Part shown: positions 55,032 to 63,482 of the stretch, piece by piece
How positions within the stretch are numbered: the first letter of the stretch is position 1
Layout of the letters: every line of letters starts with the position of its first letter
Source: Marseilla massiliensis
GTDB taxonomy: Bacteria > Bacteroidota > Bacteroidia > Bacteroidales > Bacteroidaceae
DNA length: 64,000 nucleotides
Direction of reading: 5' to 3'
Assembly (NCBI RefSeq): GCF_016899955.1
Contig: NZ_JACJJL010000014.1
Location: 43,910-107,909 of the forward strand
Notes under the pieces: model-generated
What the model was told of the DNA's origin: nothing
Database searches by the model: none
Seen by the model: the letters and a program-made list of their open reading frames with translations, nothing else
Translations under genes and position numbers: made by a program

Positions 55032-55125
55032 ATTGATTCTTTTTTATATGAGTTTCTTGTGTCATGCCTTCAATACATTACAGCCAAGCCCAGCAACAAA
55101 CAAGCAAACGACAATACAGCTCTTT

Positions 55126-56136
55126 TCATATAGCCCTGCTCTTTACAAGCGAACCGCTGAACACATCGCTCATGTGCATGGCATCAAGGGCTTCGTCAAT
55201 GCCTTTTATCTCCTCGGCAGAGAGACTGATGTCTGCCGCTCCGATGTTCTCCTTCAACCTGCACAGCTTGCGTGTGCCGGGAATCGGGACTATCCACGGC
55301 TTCTTGCACAACATCCAGGCAAGCGATATTTGCGCGGGTGTGGCGTGCTTCCGCTCGGCCAGCTCGTCGAGCAGAGAGAACAGGGCCTTGTTTTTCCCGA
55401 AACTGTCTTCCTGGAACTGCGGCATGTAAGCACGGTAATCGTTTGCCACATCGAAATGGTCGGTTGCCGTATAGCACCTCGAAAGCAAGCCGTTGGCAAG
55501 CGGAGAGAACGCAATGAAACCTATGCCAAGCTCTTGGAGCACAGGGAAAAGAGCCTCGTTCCACCGTGCCATCATCGAATAGCGGTTTTGTACAGCTGTC
55601 ACTGGGCATACGCTGTGTGCCCGGCGCAGGTATTCAACGCTTGCTTCCGAAAGGCCCCAATGCAGAACCTTGCCTTCCTTGATCAGTTCGGCCATGACAG
55701 ACGCAACCGTCTCGGGCTCTACCCGCGGGTCTGTACGGTGCTGGTAGTACAGGTCTATATGGTCGGTCTGCAGCCGTCGCAGCGACCCTTCAACCGAACG
55801 GCGTATCACCTCCGGGCGCGAATCGGTGACAACAGCGTGTACACCGGGCGCAGCCAAATTCTCAAACGTGATGCCGAATTTGGTAGCTATGGCGATTTTG
55901 TCACGAAAAGGCTTCAGGGCCTCACCCAACAACTCCTCATTGTCATGTGGATTGTCGACCGTTCCATACGATTCTGCCGTATCAAAAAACGTGTAACCCA
56001 TATCCACCGCATCGGCAAGCAACTCGGTCATGTCGCGCCGGTCTGCCGGTGCACCGTAGGCATGGCTCATGCCCATGCATCCCAAGCCTATGGCGGACAC
56101 TCTCAGTCCGCTCTGTCCTAATGTTCTGTAGTCCAT
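55126..56136 (-). CDS. Aldo/keto reductase
   Basis: 336 residues, NADP-dependent barrel of the YghZ/Tas-like type. MGYTFFDTAESYG holds the Asp and Tyr of the catalytic tetrad, IAIATKFG the Lys, and DHIDLYYQHRTD the His. C-terminal IVPIPGTRKLCRLKENI binds NADP. Divergently transcribed from an AraC regulator 195 bases away. Confidence 0.92.
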   Translation of the reverse strand: MDYRTLGQSGLRVSAIGLGCMGMSHAYGAPADRRDMTELLADAVDMGYTFFDTAESYGTVDNPHDNEELLGEALKPFRDKIAIATKFGITFENLAAPGVHAVVTDSRPEVIRRSVEGSLRRLQTDHIDLYYQHRTDPRVEPETVASVMAELIKEGKVLHWGLSEASVEYLRRAHSVCPVTAVQNRYSMMARWNEALFPVLQELGIGFIAFSPLANGLLSRCYTATDHFDVANDYRAYMPQFQEDSFGKNKALFSLLDELAERKHATPAQISLAWMLCKKPWIVPIPGTRKLCRLKENIGAADISLSAEEIKGIDEALDAMHMSDVFSGSLVKSRAI

Positions 56137-56161
56137 ATTCAGTTTGTTTGTTATGACGTTG

Positions 56162-56169
56162 CAAAATTA
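56162..56169 (-). promoter_or_regulatory. Promoter of the aldo/keto reductase
   Basis: TAATTTTG on the minus strand, 25 bases before the ATG. Confidence 0.62.
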
Positions 56170-56298
56170 CAATGGCCGGTGAAAAGCCGCTTTACAAGGA
56201 TTGCGGTTAGCCATGCACTTATTTCCGTTTTTGCCTGCAACGGGCAAGAATGCACGCGTTTTTAGCCGGCCAAACAATGGTTATCGGCCCGAAATATG

Positions 56299-56306
56299 TA
56301 TCTTTG
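56299..56306 (+). promoter_or_regulatory. Promoter of the divergent AraC regulator
   Basis: TATCTTTG, 25 bases before the ATG at 56332. About 130 bases separate it from the oppositely oriented promoter. Confidence 0.65.
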
Positions 56307-56331
56307 CAAAAGAAATGAAAGTGTTGGAAAC

Positions 56332-57138
56332 ATGGCAGAAACCGATAACATCATAATAAAGGACAGCCTTGATGGACTTGGCACTGATGCTTATGGCAAT
56401 TACCTGGCCCATGCACTTTGCCTGGCTGGCAGTTGCAAGCTGAAATACAACGGTGAGGAACGACAGCTGCAGGCGGGCAACCTGATGATTGTACGCAAGG
56501 GAAAGCTGGTTGATCGCATACGCCCGGCGGAAGATTTCAGGGTGAAAGTGATATATGTAGCCTCCGAGTTCATTGAGCTCTCCACGCCACTGAGCAACTA
56601 TGGCATGAAAGGACAGCTGGCCCTGTTCCTCGACCCAGTAATGAAACTGGACGCAGGGCAGCTTGAACTGTGCCGCAAAGACTTCGAAATGGTGGAAGAA
56701 AGGCTTGCTCAGACCGACCACCATTTCCGTCGCGACCTGCTTATAGCCTCAGTGCAACTGCTTATCATCGACTTTTTCGATTTCCACTCACATCTTTACG
56801 GAGTTGACAACATACCGCTGCAAAGCGCAGCGATAATGAGCCGGTTCCTCAATATGCTTGAGAATGGAACCTACCGCGAACACCGTGAAGTGAAATGGTT
56901 TGCCGACAAGCTATGCGTAACGCCCAAATACCTGTCTGAAGTTTCCCGTAAGGTTAGCGGCTATCCGGCCAACTACTGGATAAACCTCTACACCGTGCTC
57001 GACATTTCACGCCTGTTGCGCGACAAGTCACTTACTTTCGTGCGCATCTCCGACATGTTTGGGTTCTCTTCGCCTGCCTATTTCAGCCGTTATGTACAGC
57101 AACATCTGGGCGTGAGTCCGACGGAGTACAGGGGCTGA
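56332..57138 (+). CDS. AraC-family regulator, divergent from the aldo/keto reductase
   Basis: 268 residues. N-terminal cupin-like domain (LCLAGSCKLKYNGEERQLQAG, IVRKGKLVDRIRPAED); C-terminal AraC DNA-binding domain (FADKLCVTPKYLSEVSRKVS, ISDMFGFSSPAYFSRYVQQH, LGVSPTEYRG). Start at 56332 because an earlier in-frame ATG (56296) overlaps the promoter box. Likely controls the divergent reductase. Confidence 0.9.
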   Translation: MAETDNIIIKDSLDGLGTDAYGNYLAHALCLAGSCKLKYNGEERQLQAGNLMIVRKGKLVDRIRPAEDFRVKVIYVASEFIELSTPLSNYGMKGQLALFLDPVMKLDAGQLELCRKDFEMVEERLAQTDHHFRRDLLIASVQLLIIDFFDFHSHLYGVDNIPLQSAAIMSRFLNMLENGTYREHREVKWFADKLCVTPKYLSEVSRKVSGYPANYWINLYTVLDISRLLRDKSLTFVRISDMFGFSSPAYFSRYVQQHLGVSPTEYRG

Positions 57139-57588
57139 CGTTCGTTTTACAAATGTCCCCCGTGCCAATTAGGCGCCATGCCTGCAACCTTGTTGCACCC
57201 CCTTGTGAAATGTTGCGGCTAATGGGAAGCCTGATTGTAGTATACCATGCCGGAAGTATTGCAGGGTATGGGCAACCGTTCTTATGCCACGCCGCTTGTC
57301 TTTTGTTGTATGCATCCCAACGCAGTACTGCCTGTCTCTTTTTTAATCAGGCCGCCAGAGCGACATATTCATCATACGTTTCTTCCACTTTGCCATAATG
57401 AATGCCGCCACAAAGGTAAATGTCATTATAGGCTTTTGCAGACAGCATTGAACAAGCCACGTGTTATTGTAATGCGTATGAGCACTTTGCATCCTTTGCA
57501 TGACAGTATGATTGCTACCGGGAAAAGAATCTGTGGATGTGTTAATCGTGTCCGTGTTTTGTATAACGACAGTTTGCCGAAATCGGAT
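57139..57588. other. Gene-poor stretch; possible gene remnant at 57347-57448
   Basis: No convincing full gene. On the minus strand a 33-codon frame (57347-57448) ends with IHYGKVEETYDEYVALAA, which reads like a real protein C-terminus and could be the remnant of a deleted gene. No 4 x 22 bp element is present. Confidence 0.3.
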
Positions 57589-57596
57589 TAACTTTG
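57589..57596 (+). promoter_or_regulatory. Promoter of the flavodoxin gene
   Basis: TAACTTTG, about 180 bases upstream of the flavodoxin start; leader content unassigned. Confidence 0.55.
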
Positions 57597-57774
57597 CAAC
57601 CGTATCGGACATAACACCCGGGGGGAGTATGGTTGGGCCACGCAGCAGATGGTTTTGCAGCCCAAACCGGCCGTAATATAATAATGTGTAACTACGTGAC
57701 GTGTGGTCATACCCATCTTCTCCCAGCTGTTTTCCGCATTGGCATCAACAGCAAACAAACAAACCAACAGAACA

Positions 57775-58305
57775 ATGGAACATAACATGAAAGCAAAGAA
57801 AACACTTGTGGCATTCTTCTCACGCGCAGGCGAGAATTACGCAGTGGGAAACATAGCCGAGGGAAACACCCGCATCATTGCCGACATGATAGTCGACGAA
57901 ACAGGCGGAGACATCTTCCAGATAACCCCCGAAACGCCTTATCCAGAAGACTACGCGCAATGCACGGAGGTGGCCAAGCGGGAATTGGCCGCCAAGGCGC
58001 GCCCGGCAGTCAAGGGCGATGCCGCAGTCGAGGATTACGACACCATCTTCATAGGTTATCCCAACTGGTGGGGCGACTTGCCGATGCCCGTGTATACACT
58101 CATAGAAAAACACCGCTGGCAAGGCAAGACCGTAATACCTTTCTGCACACATGAAGGCAGCGGGCTGTCGGGAACAGAACACAAACTGAAAACCGCATGC
58201 CAAGGGGCGACCCTACTGAAGGGGATTGCACTGAGAGGAGCCACGGCACAGAATGAGCGGGCCCGTGCAAAGGAAAGCATAAACGAATGGCTGAGCAAGC
58301 TTTAA
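57775..58305 (+). CDS. Flavodoxin-family protein
   Basis: 176 residues. FMN phosphate loop FFSRAGENYAVGN near residue 15, aromatic loop GYPNWWGDLPMPVYT (Trp pair stacking on FMN) and FCTHEGSGLSGTEHKL, as in Bacteroidales flavodoxins of the stress-response type. No signal peptide: the ATG at 57775 is chosen, 57787 being equally possible. The upstream frame has hydrophobic residues but is unlikely to be translated. Confidence 0.88.
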   Translation: MEHNMKAKKTLVAFFSRAGENYAVGNIAEGNTRIIADMIVDETGGDIFQITPETPYPEDYAQCTEVAKRELAAKARPAVKGDAAVEDYDTIFIGYPNWWGDLPMPVYTLIEKHRWQGKTVIPFCTHEGSGLSGTEHKLKTACQGATLLKGIALRGATAQNERARAKESINEWLSKL

Positions 58306-58589
58306 TGGCGTGTAGGCAATGATAACTACAGATGGCTGGCAGGCAGGCATGGCGTTTGCTTGCATTCACTTTGACAGAAAAGCCGATTAACACAGGCGTG
58401 CCGCAACCTCAAAACGCATGCGGCACGCCCATGCCGCCAACTTTACAAGCAGTGAAACGGCAGCCTATATATAAGGCACGGCTAAGCGTATGAGGCGAAC
58501 TATCCGTAAAATTGTAGGCAATGGCGGCATTTATTGTAACATGCACCACAAGAATTTTGTCGAAATTTGCAACCGTATAATTACATGGA

Positions 58590-60461
58590 ATGATGAAGAT
58601 AATGACCAGCATTGCTGTCATGATGGCCGCCATGACCACAGCGCTATGCGGCTGCACGGACAAGACCGTGATGCAGACCGATGGAGATGGGAACGCAACA
58701 TCTGCAAACGACAGTTTCAGAATTGACATGACCAGGGCCGTTCCCGGCCAATACCTGTCGGAGGCAACCCAACAGGGACAGGTTGTGAGAATAGAGTATG
58801 AATCGAAAGACTACACCCGTGACGACCGTCCTGCCACCAGGAAACCGGCCTATGTCTACCTGCCTTACGGCTATGACGAAAGCCGGCAGTACAATGTGGT
58901 CTACCTGATGCACGGCTGGACAGGCACGGCCGAAGACACATTCGGAGCTTTGGGCGGAGCACAGAAGAACATACTTGACTGGATGATACAGCAGGGCGAC
59001 TGCCAACCGGTGATAGTCGTTTCACCAACATGGGACAAAGACAACCAGGCGAAAGGCTGGGGCGAGTCGTGCGAGGAAATTGCCGTGTTCCACAATGAAT
59101 ATGAGAACGACCTGATTCCGGTCGTCGAGAGCCGGTTTGCCACATTCGCCGAAACGACCGACAGGGCCGGCATCGTGGCTTCGCGCGACCACCGGGCTTT
59201 CGGCGGATTCTCGTTGGGCAGCGTCACGACGTGGTATGTATTCGAACATTGCTTCGACCTGCAACGCTTCTTCCTGCCCATGAGCGGCGACAGCTGGCAC
59301 GTGGCGACTTTCGGCGGGCAGACGGCACCCGAACAGACGGCGCGTTTCCTTGCCACTGTCGTACGGTCTTCACCCTTCGGCACAGACAACGGCTTCCATG
59401 TATGGCACGCCGTGGGAACGCGTGACGCGCGATTCTACCAGACCCACAACCAGGCCATGGCCTGCATGCAGCTTACCGACGTGTTCACACCGCACAATTT
59501 CTCTTACCATCAGAGGGAGGGAGGGCTCCACGACTATAATTCCGTGGTCGAGTTTGTTTACAACGCCCTGCCATTCTTCTTCCCGGCAGAAACCGGGCAG
59601 GCGTTTACCAGCACAAGCCGCATAAGCGACGTGATGGACGACCCGGCTTTCGGCGATTGGGGCCGGCTGGTTTTCCCCGTGGACGATGGGTACTGGAGCG
59701 GCGAAACCCTTGGGCAGTTGCGTATGGCCTGGTACAACTACATCGACCCGGACAAGACAGTCGAGATATGCAATTACCTCAAGTCGCACGCCGACAGCGT
59801 ATTTATCGACATCTACACAGAGGCCGAAAAACAGGCCGACCCGCAGAAACGCAACACAGGCCTGTTCTTTTTCAGAGGGAATCATGGCGCCCCCTTCGCC
59901 ATATGCAACGCTGGCGGAGCATTCGCTTACGTCGGGGCCATGCACGACAGCTTTCCCCATGCCCTCGAACTTTCCAAACTCGGATACAACGCCTTTGCGC
60001 TCATCTACCGCCCAGACCATGCCTACGAAGACCTTGCACGAGCCATCACTTATATCCACGACAATGCCGACGCACTGGGAGTGAGGGCCTCGGGCTATTC
60101 GCTCTGGGGCGGTTCGGCGGGGGCCCGCATGGCGGCTGCACTCGGCAACGCCGACGGCCTGCGCCAACTGACGGGACGCAACGACATACCGCAAGCATCG
60201 GCCGTGGTCATGCAGTATACGGGGTATGGCTCAGTAAGCCGGCAAGACGCCCCCACATACGCCTGTGTAGGCACCAACGACGGCATAGCCCCGTGGCGCA
60301 CCATGCGAAACAGGCTGCAACGGCTTGCCGAGCTCGGCATTCCGACAGAATTCCATGCCTACGAGGGGCTTCCTCACGGCTTCGGACTGGGCACCGGTAC
60401 GGTGGCCGAAGGATGGCTGGCAGACGCCGTAGGCTTTTGGGAAGCACAAACAAACAACTGA
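58590..60461 (+). CDS. Lipoprotein-like esterase with two alpha/beta-hydrolase domains
   Basis: 623 residues. Signal peptide with a lipobox-like LCGC at about residues 19-22. Domain 1 (residues 65-335) is an esterase D/CE1-type fold (YVYLPYGYDESRQYNVVYLM, HGWTGTAEDTFGALGG, GGFSLGS with Ser208). Domain 2 (340-623) is an acetylesterase-like hydrolase (GYSLWGGSAGARMAAAL with Ser509, VGTNDGIAPW Asp, EGLPHGFGLGTG His). Plausible substrates are feruloyl or acetyl groups on plant polysaccharides. Two serine esterases in one chain fit deacylation of decorated xylan or pectin, an inference only. Confidence 0.84.
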   Translation: MMKIMTSIAVMMAAMTTALCGCTDKTVMQTDGDGNATSANDSFRIDMTRAVPGQYLSEATQQGQVVRIEYESKDYTRDDRPATRKPAYVYLPYGYDESRQYNVVYLMHGWTGTAEDTFGALGGAQKNILDWMIQQGDCQPVIVVSPTWDKDNQAKGWGESCEEIAVFHNEYENDLIPVVESRFATFAETTDRAGIVASRDHRAFGGFSLGSVTTWYVFEHCFDLQRFFLPMSGDSWHVATFGGQTAPEQTARFLATVVRSSPFGTDNGFHVWHAVGTRDARFYQTHNQAMACMQLTDVFTPHNFSYHQREGGLHDYNSVVEFVYNALPFFFPAETGQAFTSTSRISDVMDDPAFGDWGRLVFPVDDGYWSGETLGQLRMAWYNYIDPDKTVEICNYLKSHADSVFIDIYTEAEKQADPQKRNTGLFFFRGNHGAPFAICNAGGAFAYVGAMHDSFPHALELSKLGYNAFALIYRPDHAYEDLARAITYIHDNADALGVRASGYSLWGGSAGARMAAALGNADGLRQLTGRNDIPQASAVVMQYTGYGSVSRQDAPTYACVGTNDGIAPWRTMRNRLQRLAELGIPTEFHAYEGLPHGFGLGTGTVAEGWLADAVGFWEAQTNN

Positions 60462-60554
60462 TGTGAAGATTGATGATTACACCATTCACATGCTTACAAA
60501 TATGCAACTAAAAAGCGGCGTACGCTACGCCGATTTCCAGCAAGGGCGACATCG

Positions 60555-60642
60555 CATGACGAAACGGCCTGTATTGCTTTGCAACATGGCCCGTTTTGCA
60601 GGCCAAAACGTGCCGATTGGGAAGCCTGAACGGCCCGTTTTG
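60555..60642. repeat. 4 x 22 bp intergenic element, copy 10
   Basis: Units start at 60555, 60577, 60599 and 60621 (GAAACGGCCTGTATTG, TGCAACATGGCCCGTTTTG, CCAAAACGTGCCGATTGG, CTGAACGGCCCGTTTTG). Between two genes on the same strand, 93 bases after the esterase stop. Confidence 0.92.
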
Positions 60643-60819
60643 CAACGCGCTGAATATGAAACAATTAAGCAAGGCTGTTACTGCTGTCGCCTTTAACATT
60701 TTATGTTAAATGCGCAGCAGGCGGTTGCCGACAAACAATGAACCTGCTGACGTTTGCAGACATTCAACAAAAAGAATGCAAATACCCATTATAATGAAAA
60801 CTTACAACAAAAATGAAAT

Positions 60820-61512
60820 ATGAGAAAATCTATGATGATGGCGGCAGCCTTGCTGTCGGTTGTGATGGCATGCAACGAAAACAACAAACCAAACAACACA
60901 AGTATAGACATGAACGGAAAAGAAAATGTAAAAGAAGTGGCCGGGCGCCGCAATTTCGGAGCGCAGCACCCGGTAATGACACCGCAGCCCTGCATCATGA
61001 TAGCCACTTACAACGAGGACCAAGTGCCCGACGTGATGATGGCCGCATGGGGCGGACAGTGCGATTACAACAAAATCACTTTTGAGTTGGGAGCGCACAA
61101 GACCACAGAGAACATAAAGCGGAAGAAAGCCTTCACGGTGAGCTTTGCCACCGAGGACTACATGGCCGAATCCGACTATTTCGGACTGGTGAGCGGCAAC
61201 AAGGTTCCCGACAAAGTGAAGCGAGCCGGCTTTACCGTGACCCCCAGCCCCAATGTGGATGCACCAATCGTCAACGAATACAAGCTCACGCTGGAGTGCC
61301 GTGCGGTTGAAATTGACGAAAATGCCGATGGCGGCGCACGCGTGGTCGGCGAGGTGGTGAACTGGAGCGCCGACGAGAGCATTCTCAATGCCGACGGCAA
61401 GGTGGACTTGGGCAAGCTCCGGCCAATCATTTTCGACTCGTCGGCGCTGATTTACCGTGCCGTGGGCGACAGCGTGGGCCAGGCATGGCATTCCGGCAAA
61501 AAGTTTCAATGA
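60820..61512 (+). CDS. Lipoprotein flavin-reductase-family protein
   Basis: 230 residues. Lipoprotein signal with Cys18 (LLSVVMAC). The remainder is a flavin reductase-like FMN-binding split barrel (PVMTPQPCIMIATYNEDQV, PDVMMAAWGGQCDYNKITFE, KKAFTVSFATEDYMAESDYF). Such domains are usually cytoplasmic, so an exported copy is unusual. It lies 21 bases before an aldo/keto reductase and is probably co-transcribed. Confidence 0.85.
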   Translation: MRKSMMMAAALLSVVMACNENNKPNNTSIDMNGKENVKEVAGRRNFGAQHPVMTPQPCIMIATYNEDQVPDVMMAAWGGQCDYNKITFELGAHKTTENIKRKKAFTVSFATEDYMAESDYFGLVSGNKVPDKVKRAGFTVTPSPNVDAPIVNEYKLTLECRAVEIDENADGGARVVGEVVNWSADESILNADGKVDLGKLRPIIFDSSALIYRAVGDSVGQAWHSGKKFQ

Positions 61513-61533
61513 ACCAAACAACAAAACAACAAA

Positions 61534-62379
61534 ATGCAGACAATCAAACTTAGCAACGGCGTGGAAATGCCGTTATTGGGCTACGGAGTGTTCAAGGTGG
61601 CCCCGGATGAATGTGAACGGTGCGTAGGCGACGCCCTGAACGTGGGCTACCGCCTGATTGACACGGCACAGGCGTATTTCAACGAAGAAGGAGTGGGCAA
61701 CGCCATAAGCAAGAGCGGAATTTCCCGGCAGGACATTTTCCTGGTGACAAAAGTATGGATTTCAAATGCCGGCGAGGAGAAAGCGGCGGCAAGCATAGAC
61801 GAGAGCCTGCGCAAGCTGCAGACCGACTACATCGACCTGCTGCTCATCCATCAGGCTTACGGCGACGTGTTCGGCTCGTGGCGGGCCATGGAGAAAGCCT
61901 ACCGTGCGGGCAAGGTGCGTGCCATCGGCGTGAGCAACTTCCAGGCGGGGCGCTTCTACGACTTCGCCCACTATGCCGACATCAAGCCTATGGTGAACCA
62001 GTTGCAATGCAATCCGCTCGTACAGCAACAAGGCATCGAGCCGCTGCTCGCCGAACACAACACCAAAATGATGGCATGGGGGCCGCTCGGCGGAGAGGGT
62101 GCCGAAGGCGTGGTAAACAGTGAGCTGCTCGCCTCTATTGGCAAAGGCTACGGCAAGACCGCCGCACAGGTGGCACTGCGATGGCTCATGCAGCGTGGCA
62201 TCATAGCCATACCCAAGAGCACGCACATAGAGCGTATGCGGCAGAACATTGACATATTTGACTTTTCGCTGACCGACGAGGAAATGAAAAGCATTGCGGC
62301 ACTAAACCGCCACGATACGGGAACGGTTGATTTCGGAGACCCGAAGCTGGTGAAATTCCTGATTGAGACATACGGATAA
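61534..62379 (+). CDS. Aldo/keto reductase (2,5-diketo-D-gluconate reductase type)
   Basis: 281 residues. GYRLIDTAQAYFNEEGVG (Asp, Tyr), LVTKVWIS (Lys), DLLLIHQAYGD (His) and RWLMQRGIIAIPKSTHIERM (NADP binding) define the small AKR5/DkgA-like group. It reduces aldehydes and keto sugars in that family. Last gene before a terminator. Confidence 0.93.
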   Translation: MQTIKLSNGVEMPLLGYGVFKVAPDECERCVGDALNVGYRLIDTAQAYFNEEGVGNAISKSGISRQDIFLVTKVWISNAGEEKAAASIDESLRKLQTDYIDLLLIHQAYGDVFGSWRAMEKAYRAGKVRAIGVSNFQAGRFYDFAHYADIKPMVNQLQCNPLVQQQGIEPLLAEHNTKMMAWGPLGGEGAEGVVNSELLASIGKGYGKTAAQVALRWLMQRGIIAIPKSTHIERMRQNIDIFDFSLTDEEMKSIAALNRHDTGTVDFGDPKLVKFLIETYG

Positions 62380-62514
62380 AACCGCAAAAGGCGCATTCAA
62401 CGGCAAGGCAAAGTCAACCGCCAACACCTGTCATGACAAATGATGCATAACCAAACAAAACCGCTTTGCTCTCATTTGCAGGAATAAGAATGATTAATAT
62501 CAGTACAAAATGCA

Positions 62515-62547
62515 AGAGGGTGCGCTCAATCGGGCGCACCCTCTTTG
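62515..62547 (+). terminator. Terminator after the DkgA-like gene
   Basis: Perfect 11-bp arms AGAGGGTGCGC (62515-62525) and GCGCACCCTCT (62534-62544), followed by a short T run. Confidence 0.85.
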
Positions 62548-62611
62548 CTGCATCACGTAATGATACACACATGGGGGCTCCATTAAGTAGCTATTCAAAA
62601 TTAAACGGCAG

Positions 62612-62803
62612 ATGAGAATAAATACCGAATGGAGGTCGGCATTGTTCTCCAATATTCCTAAAGCCGACTTCTCCGGATGGAAACTACATATTACCTATCG
62701 GGGTGTTACACATCAAGAACAACCGTTTCATGCACTGCGATGGTATTTCCTTGATAAGGAGGGCAGGACTGTTATTAAGACAATAGAACAGCCATTGCCG
62801 TAA
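62612..62803 (+). CDS. 63-residue hypothetical ORF in A+T-rich DNA
   Basis: Begins MRINTEWRSALFSNIPKADF and ends GRTVIKTIEQPLP. Composition is not that of a random frame, but no family is recognised and no promoter or upstream signal is clear. It may be a fragment of a larger gene brought in with the A+T-rich segment. Confidence 0.35.
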   Translation: MRINTEWRSALFSNIPKADFSGWKLHITYRGVTHQEQPFHALRWYFLDKEGRTVIKTIEQPLP

Positions 62804-62876
62804 AGATTATCTTATCATAGTAACATTTTCCTTGTTACATATTTTGAACACCAACCAACTGTGAGACTACATAGAA

Positions 62877-62915
62877 GGAACAAGAGCAGTCCCCCCCAAA
62901 ACCGACTCTTGTTCC
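62877..62915. other. Inverted repeat in the A+T-rich end
   Basis: Perfect 10-bp arms GGAACAAGAG (62877-62886) and CTCTTGTTCC (62906-62915). Downstream T content is modest on either strand; it could end the small ORF or the lipoprotein transcript. Confidence 0.45.
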
Positions 62916-63011
62916 TCTATATTCATACGATTCTTCCTACTTTTAGCGGATTCCGTTGAACCGTAATGAGGACATAGAAACTCAACTCCTGATTTGGAGT
63001 ATTACCCCACT

Positions 63012-63482
63012 CTAATTGCCGTTCATTTCCTTCCAATGCAAAGAATATTCATCGACTCTATTCAATTCTTTGTATGTGTTAACCAATGGTCTTCCTAACG
63101 AATCGGTTTTGAAAAACACAACACCGGGATTTATATCTCCATTTGAGTGGTTTTCTATTGTGTATGTTGTTAAAGGTTTGAGCTTTATCATTGGTATTTC
63201 TGGGGTATTCCTCTTAACAACTTTGTAAGATGGATTATGTCGATTGAAATAGAATACATTAGCTGCTTCTGAACCTTCTCTCCATTCCACACTATATGCC
63301 ATGAGATTTAATCCTTCTTCTTCTACAAACAAATTGTATATACCATTCCCTTCTTGTGTATATACCGCATTTCTGTTAAAGTCAAAAGAAATGGAGTTAT
63401 CTGTGCATCCTGCCATTATCATGCAAACAATTATATATTGTATAGCTTTACTTATTTTGTTTTTTGTCTTTAACATATTCAT
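63012..63482 (-). CDS. Lipoprotein, unknown
   Basis: 156 residues. Signal peptide with lipobox IMAGC, Cys26. The body is beta-rich (NRNAVYTQEGNGIYNLFVEE, VFYFNRHNPSYKVV, TTYTIENHSNGDI) and resembles small Bacteroidales surface lipoproteins in layout only. A+T-rich codons set it apart from the rest of the window. Start at 63482, with MLKTKN two codons downstream as an alternative. Confidence 0.7.
   Translation of the reverse strand: MNMLKTKNKISKAIQYIIVCMIMAGCTDNSISFDFNRNAVYTQEGNGIYNLFVEEEGLNLMAYSVEWREGSEAANVFYFNRHNPSYKVVKRNTPEIPMIKLKPLTTYTIENHSNGDINPGVVFFKTDSLGRPLVNTYKELNRVDEYSLHWKEMNGN

Noticed and set aside
57247..57591. 114-codon plus-strand ORF before the flavodoxin
   Set aside because: It ends on the flavodoxin promoter, shows no domain and its codon use is unlike that of the neighbours.
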